From Candidatus Aerophobota bacterium (GTDB taxonomy: Bacteria; Aerophobota; Aerophobia; Aerophobales; B3-G15), in NCBI GenBank assembly GCA_014859225.1, contig JACUUP010000041.1, positions 1 through 10,987 on the forward strand: a stretch of 10,987 nt of DNA, written 5' to 3'. Under the pieces are notes generated by a model. The model did not search any database, was not told the DNA's origin, and worked only from the letters and a program-made list of their open reading frames with translations. Each line of letters begins with the position of its first letter. Positions within the stretch are counted from its first letter, which is position 1. Below are positions 1 through 7,746 of the stretch, piece by piece. The position numbers and the translations under genes were made by a program.

Positions 1-8
1 AAAACTGG

Positions 9-3000
9 TTATTCCTCATTTTCTCCTTCTTTTTCCATATCTTTAATAGAGTACCTTTTTCCATTCTTCCAGAATTCAAGAGAAAGACCAAGTGATTGAA
101 ATTCCTTAACCAAAACTTTTAAGGACTCAGGAGTTTCTGTTTCAAGAGTATTCTCACCTTTTATTATTTTTTCGTGCATCTTTGTCCTGGCTAAAAGGTC
201 ATCGGATTTACTGGTAAGCATTTCTTGCAGGGTGTAAGCAGCTCCATACCCTTCCAGTGCCCACACCTCCATCTCACCAAATCGCTGTCCTCCCTGTCTG
301 GATCTTCCTCCGAGAGGTTGTTGTGTAATTAAAGCATAAGGCCCCGTGGAGCGAGAATGCAGCTTTTCCTCAGCTATATGAACAAGCTTCATCATATACA
401 TATACCCAACAGCTACAGGGCGATCAAAAGGCTCTCCTGTGCGAGCATCATATAAAATTATCTTACCATCTTCTGGCAGGTCTGCCTCCTTTAAAAGACT
501 CCTTACCTCCTCATGCTTTGGTCCTTCAAATACGGGGGTCACCATAATTGCGTCCATCTTTTTTGCCACCCATCCTAAGTGAAGCTCAAAAATCTGCCCC
601 ACATTCATTCGGGAAGGCACACCCAGAGGATTTAGAACCACTTCAACTGGCGTTCCATCAGGAAGACAAGGCATATCTTCTTCAGGCACTATTTTAGCTA
701 CAACACCTTTATTTCCATGACGCCCTGCCATCTTATCTCCAACACCTATCTTTCTTCTGACAGCCACATAGACCTTAACTCTGTCTCGCACATCAGGAGA
801 TAGGTCATCACCCCTTTCACGAGAAAAAACCTTAACTTTTATCACCTTTCCTTCAATTCCGTGAGGAACTCTAAGAGAGTTATCTTTTACCCTCTGAGCT
901 TTTTCTCCAAAAATGCTTCTTAAAAGTCTTTCCTCAGGAGTTAACTTTACTTCCACCTGAGGAGTCACTTTTCCCACCAAAATATCCCCTGCAGATACCT
1001 CTGCTCCAATTCTTGTTATCCCTTTTTCATCAAGATTCCTGAGGGCAGTCTCATCAACATTAGGAATATCAGAGGTTATCTCCTCAACTCCAGACCGAAG
1101 GTCTTTTGCCTCTACCTGGAACTCTTCTATATGTATAGAGGTAAAAAAGTCCTCTTTCACAAATTTTTCACTCACTACAATTGCATCTTCAAAATTATAA
1201 CCTTCCCAGGGCATAAAAGCTACAAGAACATTTCTACCAAGAGCAAGTTTTCCATTGCGTATTGTCGGGCCATCTGTGATAAAATCACCTTTTTTTACCT
1301 TCTCACCTTTTTTAACTATAGGCCTTTGGTCAATGCAAGTTCTTTGATTGGACCTTTTGAATCTAACAAGTGGATAGGTATCAATCCCCGCAGGATGTTT
1401 TACCATTATTTTACTGGCATCTACATAAATTACTTCTCCATCCCTTTTTGCTCTTAGGGCAATGCGGGAATCTTCAGCTACCTTACCTTCCATCCCGGTT
1501 TGAACTAAAGGCTCTTCAGGGTTTTCCAGGTGAATAGCCTGACGCTGCATATTAGAGCCCATTAAAGCACGATTGGCATCGTTATGTTCCAGAAAAGGGG
1601 TAAGAGATGCGGACACACTAACTATCTGTTTAGGGGAAATATCTATATAGTTTATCTTTTCCGTAGGAACAGCAAGTATTTCACCCCGATAGCGAGCTAT
1701 AACAAGGGGTTTAATAAACCTGCCTTTTTTATCCACTGCATTACATCCCGCAATATAGTATTTGTCTTCTTCTCTGGCAGAAAGATATTCAACTTCTTTC
1801 GTAGCTATGCCATCTTTTACTTTGCGGTAAGGTGCCTCAAGAAAACCAAACTCATTAACCCGAGCATAGATAGCCAGAGAGGTAATAAGACCGATATTTT
1901 GTCCCTCGGGAGTTTCAATAGGGCAAATTCTCCCGTAATGGGTATAATGTATATCCCTTACCTCTTCCTTAGCCTGAACCCTGGATAAACCTCCGGGACC
2001 AAGAGCAGATAATCTTCGTTTGTGAGTTAACTCCGATAGGGGATTGGTCTGGTCCAGGTACTGGCAAAGCTGTCCGGTATAAAAAAAGCTCTGTACTGCT
2101 CCTCTCAAGGCTCTCGTGTTAACCAGAGAGCGGGGAGTAATAGTTTCAGGAGGCTGGATACTCATTCTCTGCTGGACTATTCGAGAAAGATGGGCAAGCC
2201 CTATTCTAATTTGCTCTCCTAAAAGCTTACCAATTCCTCTTACCCGTCTATATGCTAAATGGTCTATACTTTCAATTTGAGTAATTTCACGGTTAATCTG
2301 AAGAAGGCGTTTCACCACACCTATTAAATCCTGTAGCCTCAAAACCATGAGATGGCATCCTGTGTCCAGACCTAACTCCTGGTCAATCTGAAAACGACCT
2401 ACCTTACCAAGATTGTAGTAGCGTGGATTTAAAAAAGTTCTCTCAAATACTTCCTTCACTGATTCAAACACAGGTGGCCTACCAGGTCTTAGCTGGTGAT
2501 ATATTTTAAGAAGAGCATCTTTAGTAGATTCAGCACTATCCTGCTCAAAAGTATTTTTTAATATCTCTCTATCGGTAGTATGCTCTATTTGCTTCAAAAC
2601 TCCCTCTGGGGATGCACCAAATGCCCTTAAGAATAAAGTGGCAGGAAATCTTCTTCCCCGGTTAATCCGCATATACAAAAAGTCATCTTTGAACTCAAGA
2701 TCAAGCCAGTTACCTCTCTCGGGAATAATCCGGGCCCGGTACAGTGCTTTTCCCTCATTTGAGATGGTTGCAGTTTCTTCAAAAAAAACTCCGGGGGTCC
2801 GTTGAATTTGACTGACCACTACCTTTTCCGTTCCATTTATAATAAAACTTCCTCTTTCATTCATTAACGGGATATCCCCCAGATAAACCTCCTGTTCAAT
2901 TACCTCACCTGTCTCTTTTTTGTTCAACCTGAGTTTAACATAAAGAGGGATGGCATAGGTCAGCTCTTTTTCCTCGGTCTCCTCGGGGCTATAACGAGGT

Positions 3001-3239
3001 TCAGCAAATCGATACCCTCCGTACTCCAGAGATATTTTTCCATTGTAACTTTCCACGGGAAATATATCCCGGAAAACAACCTCTAACCCTTTATATTCCC
3101 TCTTTTCCGGTGTAACATCCTGCTGAAGAAATTCCTGGTAAGAGGAGCGTTGCGTCTCTAAAAGATCGGGAATTTCCATTAAAGAGGAATATTTAGAAAA
3201 CTCCCTGACTTTCTTTTTTTCTTTTAATGCAACTTCCAT
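9..3239 (-). CDS. rpoB: DNA-directed RNA polymerase subunit beta
   Basis: Beta subunit of the core RNA polymerase, which with beta-prime forms the active-site cleft. The frame is complete, from ATG (Glu-Val-Ala-Leu follow) to TAA at 9-11. Visible landmarks are the rifampicin-pocket segment at about residues 390-413 (QLCQYLDQTNPLSEL, then THKRRLSAL), the THYGRICPIETPEG block just after it, GSNMQRQA, and KIGVGDKMAGRHGNKG at 830-845 carrying active-site lysines. The C-terminus has GGRSRQGGQRFGEMEVWALE, the clamp-contact region. At 1076 residues it is much shorter than the roughly 1340 of E. coli and carries no large inserts. Fork loop 2 is unusual: the normal RERAGF reads RVQAKE at 420-425. An AAGGGGTG ribosome site precedes the start, 38 nt after rplL, with no terminator in the gap. 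rpoC would be expected next but lies outside the window. Confidence 0.98.
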   Translation of the reverse strand: MEVALKEKKKVREFSKYSSLMEIPDLLETQRSSYQEFLQQDVTPEKREYKGLEVVFRDIFPVESYNGKISLEYGGYRFAEPRYSPEETEEKELTYAIPLYVKLRLNKKETGEVIEQEVYLGDIPLMNERGSFIINGTEKVVVSQIQRTPGVFFEETATISNEGKALYRARIIPERGNWLDLEFKDDFLYMRINRGRRFPATLFLRAFGASPEGVLKQIEHTTDREILKNTFEQDSAESTKDALLKIYHQLRPGRPPVFESVKEVFERTFLNPRYYNLGKVGRFQIDQELGLDTGCHLMVLRLQDLIGVVKRLLQINREITQIESIDHLAYRRVRGIGKLLGEQIRIGLAHLSRIVQQRMSIQPPETITPRSLVNTRALRGAVQSFFYTGQLCQYLDQTNPLSELTHKRRLSALGPGGLSRVQAKEEVRDIHYTHYGRICPIETPEGQNIGLITSLAIYARVNEFGFLEAPYRKVKDGIATKEVEYLSAREEDKYYIAGCNAVDKKGRFIKPLVIARYRGEILAVPTEKINYIDISPKQIVSVSASLTPFLEHNDANRALMGSNMQRQAIHLENPEEPLVQTGMEGKVAEDSRIALRAKRDGEVIYVDASKIMVKHPAGIDTYPLVRFKRSNQRTCIDQRPIVKKGEKVKKGDFITDGPTIRNGKLALGRNVLVAFMPWEGYNFEDAIVVSEKFVKEDFFTSIHIEEFQVEAKDLRSGVEEITSDIPNVDETALRNLDEKGITRIGAEVSAGDILVGKVTPQVEVKLTPEERLLRSIFGEKAQRVKDNSLRVPHGIEGKVIKVKVFSRERGDDLSPDVRDRVKVYVAVRRKIGVGDKMAGRHGNKGVVAKIVPEEDMPCLPDGTPVEVVLNPLGVPSRMNVGQIFELHLGWVAKKMDAIMVTPVFEGPKHEEVRSLLKEADLPEDGKIILYDARTGEPFDRPVAVGYMYMMKLVHIAEEKLHSRSTGPYALITQQPLGGRSRQGGQRFGEMEVWALEGYGAAYTLQEMLTSKSDDLLARTKMHEKIIKGENTLETETPESLKVLVKEFQSLGLSLEFWKNGKRYSIKDMEKEGENEE

Positions 3240-3277
3240 ACAAAAACACCCCTTATCTTTTATTTTATTTTAATTTA

Positions 3278-3703
3278 TTATTTTAACTCTACTTTGGCTC
3301 CTACCGTTTCCAGAATCTCTTTCATCTTCTGTGCTTCTTCTTTATTAATGCCCTGCTTTACAGGCTGGGGAGCAGACTCAACAAGGTCCTTTGCCTCTTT
3401 AAGTCCAAGTGAGGTAAGCTTCCTGATTTCTTTAATAACCTGGATTTTTTTATCCCCAACTTCGGAAAGAATCACATCAAATTCCACCTTCTCTTCCTCA
3501 GCTTCCTTTTCCACAGAAGGTGCGGCGCTTGCAGCTATCTGAGGGGCAGATGCTTTCACTCCAAATTTTTCCTCCAGTTCCTTAACAAGTTCAGATAACT
3601 CTAAAATATTCATCTGTTCAATTTCCCTGATAATTATCTTTTTTCTATCTTCTTTTTTTTCTTTAACCTCTTGTTTAACTTCCTGTTTAGGTACGGTTGC
3701 CAT
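3278..3703 (-). CDS. rplL: Ribosomal protein L7/L12, internal start
   Basis: L7/L12 forms the multicopy flexible stalk that recruits and activates translational GTPases such as EF-Tu and EF-G. An ATG at 3701-3703 is preceded by AAAGGAGG with a 7-nt spacer, about the best ribosome site in the window, so independent initiation is expected even though the frame is open from rplJ. The 141 residues comprise a charged, Lys/Glu-rich N-terminal extension (1-20), the dimerisation domain (about 22-50, [18 protein letters not shown]), an Ala-rich hinge (51-72) and the C-terminal GTPase-contact domain (73-141, with [13 protein letters not shown]). Bacterial L7/L12 is usually about 120-128 residues, so the extension is extra. 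Free L12 is needed in several copies per ribosome, which fits a strong separate start. No alternative start lies near the normal N-terminus. Confidence 0.9.
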   Translation of the reverse strand: MATVPKQEVKQEVKEKKEDRKKIIIREIEQMNILELSELVKELEEKFGVKASAPQIAASAAPSVEKEAEEEKVEFDVILSEVGDKKIQVIKEIRKLTSLGLKEAKDLVESAPQPVKQGINKEEAQKMKEILETVGAKVELK

Positions 3704-4231
3704 TGATGCTCCTCCTTTTTTCTCATCAATAATGTTATTTATGACAAATACAAAATTTTGAACAGGCGATATTAAAGCTGTCATAAATGTAATTAAAGGT
3801 GCATTAAGCTGCGATAAAAACTCGGCCAGCAAAGTACCTCTATCGGGCAAGCTGGCCAGAGAAATTATCTTCTCTGCATCAATTAAATCTCGGGAAAGAA
3901 CTCCTCCTTTGATCTTCAAATTAGGATGCTCATCCATGAACCTCTTAAGTATCCTGGCTACTGCTACAGCATCCTGCTGAATAAAAACAATACCAGTAGG
4001 CCCAACAAAAAGAGGCTCAAGACCCATCAAATCAGCTCCTCCAGCTCCTCTTTTAGCTAAAGTATTTTTTACAACCTTAAATGAAGCTTTTGATTCTCTT
4101 AATTTTCTTCTAAACTCTGTAACCTCATCTACTTTTAAACCACGATAATCAACCAGGAAGCTTGCTGAACTTTCAAGGAGATTATCCTTTATCCACCCTG
4201 CTATTTGTCTTTTCTCTTCAACTTTCATCAT
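3278..4231 (-). CDS. rplJ: Ribosomal protein L10 reading in frame into L7/L12 (joined rplJ-rplL frame)
   Basis: One open frame of 317 codons holds a complete L10 (residues 1-176) followed without a stop by a complete L7/L12 (177-317). L10 is the base of the ribosomal GTPase stalk; its C-terminal helix binds L12 dimers. The L10 part shows [29 protein letters not shown] and the usual tail (LNAPLITF, then INNIIDEKK). At the point where L10 normally ends the codons continue as GGAS and then into the L12 methionine. Those GGAS codons are the rplL Shine-Dalgarno. The start is the first of two ATGs, 4 nt after rplA, with AAGGA overlapping the end of rplA. Either an L10-L12 fusion is made as well as free L12, or the run of six A at 3716-3721 hides a one-base difference. 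One extra A would end L10 at a TAA at 3687-3689, overlapping rplL by 17 nt. Confidence 0.85.
   Translation of the reverse strand: MMKVEEKRQIAGWIKDNLLESSASFLVDYRGLKVDEVTEFRRKLRESKASFKVVKNTLAKRGAGGADLMGLEPLFVGPTGIVFIQQDAVAVARILKRFMDEHPNLKIKGGVLSRDLIDAEKIISLASLPDRGTLLAEFLSQLNAPLITFMTALISPVQNFVFVINNIIDEKKGGASMATVPKQEVKQEVKEKKEDRKKIIIREIEQMNILELSELVKELEEKFGVKASAPQIAASAAPSVEKEAEEEKVEFDVILSEVGDKKIQVIKEIRKLTSLGLKEAKDLVESAPQPVKQGINKEEAQKMKEILETVGAKVELK
3711..3718 (-). promoter_or_regulatory. Strong Shine-Dalgarno of rplL inside the rplJ frame
   Basis: On the minus strand the sequence reads AAAGGAGG, 7 nt before the rplL ATG. It is translated as Lys-Gly-Gly if ribosomes read through from rplJ. It decides the rplL start and argues that free L12 is produced. 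It directly abuts a run of six A (3716-3721), a possible slippage site. Confidence 0.85.
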
Positions 4232-4235
4232 GGCC

Positions 4236-4931
4236 TTATCTTCCTTGAGTTAACCACTTCACCTTTACCCCCGGCCCCATAGTGGAGGAAAGATAAACAC
4301 TTTTAATATACCTTCCCTTTACTGTGGGAGGTTTATCGTTTTCAACAGCTTTTATTAAAGTGTGGAAATTTTCCAAAAGTCTCCCTTCTTCAAAAGATAC
4401 CTTGCCAATAGGAGCATGAATAACACCTGTAGCATCATTTCTATATTCTATTTTGCCTTTCTTAAGCTCTTCCACAACTTTACCCGGGGTATCGGTCACT
4501 GTGCCTACCTTGGGGGAAGGCATAAGTCCTTTGGGGCCAAGGAGTTTGCCAAGTCTCGCCACTGCTCTCATCAACTGGGGTGTAGAAACTACAACATCAA
4601 AATCAAGCCACCCTTTTTCTATCTTTTCAATAAAGTCTTCTCCTCCAATGTAATCTGCACCAGCTTTTTTCGCTTCCTCAGCCTCATCACCAGCGGCAAA
4701 AACTAAAACCTTTATCTTTTTTCCCAAACCTCCGGGAAGAATTACTGTTCCCCTTACTCTTTCACCTTTTTCCCTCGGTTTTATATTCAAAGCCACTGCA
4801 ACATCCACTGTCTCATCAAACCTGCGGTTATTAGACACTTTTTTTATAATTGCCACAGCTTCCCCGGGAGTGCATTCCCTTTTCTCTAAATTTTTCTGCA
4901 TCTCTAAATATTTTTTCCCTCTCCTCGGCAT
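4236..4931 (-). CDS. rplA: Ribosomal protein L1
   Basis: L1 forms the mobile L1 stalk of the large subunit that handles E-site tRNA, and in many bacteria it represses its own operon. The 231 residues match the usual length. Conserved stretches include [20 protein letters not shown] near the N-terminus, the [20 protein letters not shown] segment followed by [13 protein letters not shown] in the middle, and [20 protein letters not shown] at the C-terminus. The ATG lies 3 nt after the rplK stop, and a GAGGAG Shine-Dalgarno is formed by the last codons of rplK, so translational coupling is likely. Nothing unusual was seen. Confidence 0.98.
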   Translation of the reverse strand: MPRRGKKYLEMQKNLEKRECTPGEAVAIIKKVSNNRRFDETVDVAVALNIKPREKGERVRGTVILPGGLGKKIKVLVFAAGDEAEEAKKAGADYIGGEDFIEKIEKGWLDFDVVVSTPQLMRAVARLGKLLGPKGLMPSPKVGTVTDTPGKVVEELKKGKIEYRNDATGVIHAPIGKVSFEEGRLLENFHTLIKAVENDKPPTVKGRYIKSVYLSSTMGPGVKVKWLTQGR

Positions 4932-4934
4932 AGC

Positions 4935-5366
4935 TTACTCCTCTACAATCTCTAATCCCATATTATTGGCTGTTCCTTCTATCATTCTCATGGCAACCTC
5001 AATATCGTATGCATTTAAATCTTTTAATTTAATTTTAGCTATCTCTTCAATATCCTTTCTGGTAATCTTCCCGACTTTCTTTTTGTTAGGTTCCCCTGAG
5101 CCTTTCTCTATTCCAGCTCTCTTTTTCAAAAGAGATGAAGCAGGAGGAGTTTTCAACTCAAAGGCAAAAGAGCGGTCCTTGTATATGGTAATTACCACCG
5201 GAATAATTATATCCCCCTGGTCTTTTGTGCGTTCATTAAAAGCCTTACAAAAATCCATAATATTTACACCATGTTGTCCAAGAGCTGGTCCCACCGGAGG
5301 AGCTGGATTAGCTTTCGCCGACGGTATTTGAAGTTTTACCTGAGCCATAACAGGTTTTTTAGCCAT
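4935..5366 (-). CDS. rplK: Ribosomal protein L11
   Basis: L11 binds the GTPase-associated centre of 23S rRNA at the base of the L10-L12 stalk. The 143 residues carry the N-terminal proline-rich element ([20 protein letters not shown]), the [14 protein letters not shown] linker and the C-terminal RNA-binding region ending in [16 protein letters not shown]. The chosen ATG overlaps the nusG stop by one base (TAATG) and is preceded by GGAG. A second in-frame Met at residue 7 is possible. Overlap with nusG means any L1-binding regulatory leader like that of E. coli rplKA would have to lie within nusG coding sequence. Confidence 0.98.
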   Translation of the reverse strand: MAKKPVMAQVKLQIPSAKANPAPPVGPALGQHGVNIMDFCKAFNERTKDQGDIIIPVVITIYKDRSFAFELKTPPASSLLKKRAGIEKGSGEPNKKKVGKITRKDIEEIAKIKLKDLNAYDIEVAMRMIEGTANNMGLEIVEE

Positions 5367-5896
5367 TATAACTTCTCCACATTAACATATTCTAATTCTA
5401 CGGGAGTTTCTCTTCCAAAAATGGAAACCAAAACTTTTAACCTCTGTTGTTGAGGATTAACCTCAATTATCTCTCCCTGGAAATTGGTGAAAGGACCACT
5501 GCTTATGCGGATAGTTTCCCCTACCTCAAAAACTACTCCAGGTTTAGGTTTTTTCTCTAAAAGTCCCATTCTATATTCTATATGATGCACCTCCTTCTCC
5601 TGCAAGGGAACAGGTTGACTTTGCGAGCCTACAAATCCAGTAATCCCTGGAGTTCCAGATATAACATACTTTGTCTCATCATCCATCTCAGCCTGGATTA
5701 GAATATAACCGGGGAAAAATTTTCTCTTAAATATCCTTTTTTTTCCATTTCTAACTTCAGCTATCTTCTCCTTGGGAATTAATATCTGAGAGATTTTATC
5801 TTTAACACCAAAAGACTCAATCCTCTGCTCCAGATTAGTCTTTATTTTATCCTCCTGTCCAGAATATGTATGGGCTGCATACCATTTCTTAGCCAT
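5366..5896 (-). CDS. nusG: Transcription termination/antitermination factor NusG
   Basis: NusG binds RNA polymerase through its NGN domain and contacts Rho or ribosomal S10 through its KOW domain. The start chosen is ATG at 5894-5896 ([16 protein letters not shown]), which matches the family N-terminus. A TTG four codons upstream (5908) extends the frame but overlaps secE and adds only Met-Trp-Asp-Lys. The 176 residues contain the NGN domain at about 1-115, with the [14 protein letters not shown] element, and the KOW domain at about 119-176, with [19 protein letters not shown]. The ATG lies one base after the secE stop. The upstream purine stretch is only a modest ribosome site, so coupling to secE is likely. 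Confidence 0.96.
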   Translation of the reverse strand: MAKKWYAAHTYSGQEDKIKTNLEQRIESFGVKDKISQILIPKEKIAEVRNGKKRIFKRKFFPGYILIQAEMDDETKYVISGTPGITGFVGSQSQPVPLQEKEVHHIEYRMGLLEKKPKPGVVFEVGETIRISSGPFTNFQGEIIEVNPQQQRLKVLVSIFGRETPVELEYVNVEKL

Positions 5897-5897
5897 T

Positions 5898-6083
5898 TTA
5901 TCCCACAAGAAAACCTAAAAGTTGCACAAAAAATATATCTATTCCCCCAATGACAATGGCAAAAATAATTATAGCCACAATTACAACTATAGTAGATCTC
6001 ACGATTTCCTTTCTTGATGGCCAGGTTACCTTACTAGCTTCTGACCTTACAGACTTAAGAAAAATTTTTATTTTATTATTCAT
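5898..6083 (-). CDS. secE: Preprotein translocase subunit SecE
   Basis: Small essential membrane subunit that clamps the SecY channel. The 61 residues are the short single-span form typical outside the enterobacteria. An amphipathic N-terminal helix carries the family motif KVTWPSRKEIVRST (18-31), followed by one hydrophobic segment at about 32-58. The ATG has a clear GGAGG about 6 nt upstream. The location between tRNA-Trp and nusG is the standard one. Confidence 0.96.
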   Translation of the reverse strand: MNNKIKIFLKSVRSEASKVTWPSRKEIVRSTIVVIVAIIIFAIVIGGIDIFFVQLLGFLVG

Positions 6084-6118
6084 TTAACCTCCGTCAGTAA
6101 CAGTTTAGCTTTTATAAA

Positions 6119-6166
6119 AGTGGTTCATTTTCAGGGAAACTTACCTGTTACATAAAAACAACCACT
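6119..6166 (-). promoter_or_regulatory. Inverted repeat between tRNA-Trp and secE (processing or attenuator hairpin)
   Basis: On the minus strand AGTGGTT (6160-6166) pairs perfectly with AACCACT (6119-6125), and an inner CAGG/CCTG stem (6144-6147 with 6132-6135) sits in the loop. The outer stem uses the final A of the encoded tRNA CCA end and is followed by TTTTAT. It may be a processing site or a weak attenuator; the short U-run makes strong termination unlikely. Confidence 0.35.
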
Positions 6167-6243
6167 GGCAGGCCCGGCAGGACTCGAACCCGCAACCGCC
6201 GGATTTGGAATCCGGTGCTCTAACCAAATTGAGCTACGGACCT
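6166..6243 (-). tRNA. tRNA-Trp (CCA anticodon)
   Basis: A full cloverleaf is visible on the minus strand: acceptor AGGTCCG with CGGGCCT (one G-U pair), D arm GCTC/GAGC, anticodon stem CCGGA/TCCGG with loop TTCCAAA giving anticodon CCA, a 5-nt variable loop, and T arm GCGGG-TTCGAGT-CCTGC. The discriminator is G, as expected for bacterial tRNA-Trp, and the 3' CCA is encoded. The location between rpmG and secE is the conserved one. Its first two bases, A1 and G2, are also the last two bases of the rpmG stop codon. Confidence 0.97.
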
Positions 6244-6382
6244 ACTTTTCTTTGTGGAGGGTATGCTTACGACAGAATCTGCAATACTTTTTAAGAGATA
6301 AAGAGGATGTCTTTTTGTTTCGCGAAGTAGCATAATTTCTCGCCTTGCACCCGGTGCACATTAAAGTAACAATCTCTGCCAA
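6242..6382 (-). CDS. rpmG: Ribosomal protein L33
   Basis: Small zinc-ribbon protein of the large subunit near the E site. The minus strand encodes 46 residues starting [17 protein letters not shown], with paired CxxC motifs at Cys9/Cys12 and Cys34/Cys37, the zinc-binding (C+) form of L33. The start is TTG, preceded by GGAAGGA with a 9-nt spacer. No ATG is available except Met8, which would remove a conserved strand. The gene begins 16 nt after the tuf stop. Its TAG stop (6242-6244) overlaps the first two bases of tRNA-Trp, so cleavage of the tRNA 5' end would cut inside the stop codon. Confidence 0.95.
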   Translation of the reverse strand: MAEIVTLMCTGCKARNYATSRNKKTSSLSLKKYCRFCRKHTLHKEK

Positions 6383-6398
6383 TTTAATAAATCCTTCC

Positions 6399-7601
6399 TC
6401 ACTCTATTATCTTGGTTACCACACCTGCCCCTACAGTATGACCACCTTCACGTATAGCGAATCTTAGACCCTCCTCCATGGCAATGGGAATAATTAACTT
6501 TACAGTCATGACCACGTTATCACCCGGCATTATCATCTCTACACCTTCAGGAAGAGATACGTCTCCGGTTACATCAGTGGTCCTAAAATAAAACTGTGGT
6601 CTATAACCTTCAAAGAAGGGAGTATGACGCCCTCCTTCCTCTTTAGTTAATACATAAACATTCCCTTCAAAGGTAGTATGTGGAGTTATGGAAGAAGGAG
6701 CTGCCAGCACCTGACCTCTGCTAACCTCATCTTTTTCTATTCCTCTGAGCAAAACACCGATATTATCGCCTGCCTGAGATTCATCCAATGTTTTCCTGAA
6801 CATCTCTAAACCAGTAGCTACAGTTTTCTTTATCTCTTTTGACATTCCCACTATCTCTACCTGGTCCGCCACCTTGATTTTACCTCTTTCCACTCTACCG
6901 GTAACCACAGTTCCTCTACCCGTAATGGTAAAAATATCCTCTATTGCAAGTAAAAACGGTTTGTCAACATCCCTGAGCGGCTCCGGTATATGTTCGTCTA
7001 TAGCATTTAAAATCTGCCAGATGGGACCACAATGCGGACAATCTTCTTTTCCACAACCACACTCCAGACACTTCAGTGCTGAGCCTGTAACAACCGGGAC
7101 ATCGTCACCAGGAAACTCGTACTTAGAAAGAAGCTCTCTTACCTCAAGTTCCACAAGCTCAAGCAGCTCTTTATCTTCAACCTGGTCGGCTTTGTTTAAA
7201 AACACTACAATTGCTGGAACATTAACCTGCCTTGCCAGAAGAATATGTTCCCTGGTCTGAGGCATAGCTCCATCAGCAGCAGAAACAACCAGAATAGCCC
7301 CATCCATCTGAGCAGCACCTGTAATCATATTCTTTATATAGTCAGCGTGCCCGGGGCAGTCAATGTGAGCATAATGTCTTTTATCTGTCTGGTACTCGAT
7401 GTGCGAAATACTAATTGTCAAACCCCTTTCTTTTTCCTCAGGAGCCTTATCAATTTCATCTACAGTTGTAGGCGTAGCATATCCTTTTTTGCCTAAAAGA
7501 TTTGTTATAGCTGCAGTTAAAGTACTTTTCCCATGGTCTACATGTCCTATTGTCCCAACATTAACATGCGGCTTCGTCCTCACAAATTTCTGTCTTGCCA
7601 T
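6399..7601 (-). CDS. tuf: Elongation factor Tu
   Basis: GTPase that delivers aminoacyl-tRNA to the ribosomal A site. The 400 residues have the expected three domains. The G domain shows GHVDHGKST (P-loop, Ser in place of the usual first Thr), the switch I segment [16 protein letters not shown] (G3), NKAD (G4) and SAL (G5). Domain 2 carries [13 protein letters not shown], and domain 3 carries GGRHTPFF and the C-terminal [13 protein letters not shown]. After the SAL motif there is a short Cys-rich insert with Cys178, Cys181, Cys183, Cys188 and Cys191 (spacing CxxCxC-x4-CxxC), which looks able to bind a metal and is absent from E. coli EF-Tu. The ATG follows AAGGAGG with a good spacer. It is transcribed with the upstream tRNAs, and rpmG follows 16 nt downstream. 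Confidence 0.98.
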   Translation of the reverse strand: MARQKFVRTKPHVNVGTIGHVDHGKSTLTAAITNLLGKKGYATPTTVDEIDKAPEEKERGLTISISHIEYQTDKRHYAHIDCPGHADYIKNMITGAAQMDGAILVVSAADGAMPQTREHILLARQVNVPAIVVFLNKADQVEDKELLELVELEVRELLSKYEFPGDDVPVVTGSALKCLECGCGKEDCPHCGPIWQILNAIDEHIPEPLRDVDKPFLLAIEDIFTITGRGTVVTGRVERGKIKVADQVEIVGMSKEIKKTVATGLEMFRKTLDESQAGDNIGVLLRGIEKDEVSRGQVLAAPSSITPHTTFEGNVYVLTKEEGGRHTPFFEGYRPQFYFRTTDVTGDVSLPEGVEMIMPGDNVVMTVKLIIPIAMEEGLRFAIREGGHTVGAGVVTKIIE

Positions 7602-7659
7602 ATTTTAATCCTCCTTATTTTCCTTATCTGAAATCTTATGTTAAGCTATTTTTCAAAAA

Positions 7660-7732
7660 AGCCCACGACCGGATTCGAACCGGTGACCTCATCCTTACCA
7701 AGGATGCGCTCTTCCCCCTGAGCCACGTGGGC
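7660..7732 (-). tRNA. tRNA-Thr (GGT anticodon)
   Basis: Minus-strand cloverleaf with acceptor GCCCACG/CGTGGGC (7 perfect pairs), D arm GCTC/GAGC, anticodon stem CATCC/GGATG with loop TTGGTAA giving anticodon GGT, and T arm ACCGG-TTCGAAT-CCGGT. The base at the discriminator position is T, and a run of T follows, so CCA is not encoded and must be added. It lies 58 nt upstream of tuf, as tRNA-Thr does in many bacteria. Confidence 0.96.
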
Positions 7733-7746
7733 AAAATAAAGCAAAG

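Noticed and set aside
1131-1988. Plus-strand open frames opposite rpoB and, elsewhere, opposite tuf and ppdK
   Set aside because: They are low-complexity shadows of well-supported minus-strand genes, without family motifs or ribosome sites.
2028-2060. Possible rifampicin-resistance change in RpoB (Thr where E. coli has Asn518)
   Set aside because: Thr at this place is normal in Bacillus and Thermus, and the main contact residues (Asp, His, Arg, Ser of the cluster) are retained.
5897-5908. TTG start for nusG four codons upstream
   Set aside because: It overlaps secE and adds residues not found in the family; ATG at 5896 gives the canonical N-terminus.
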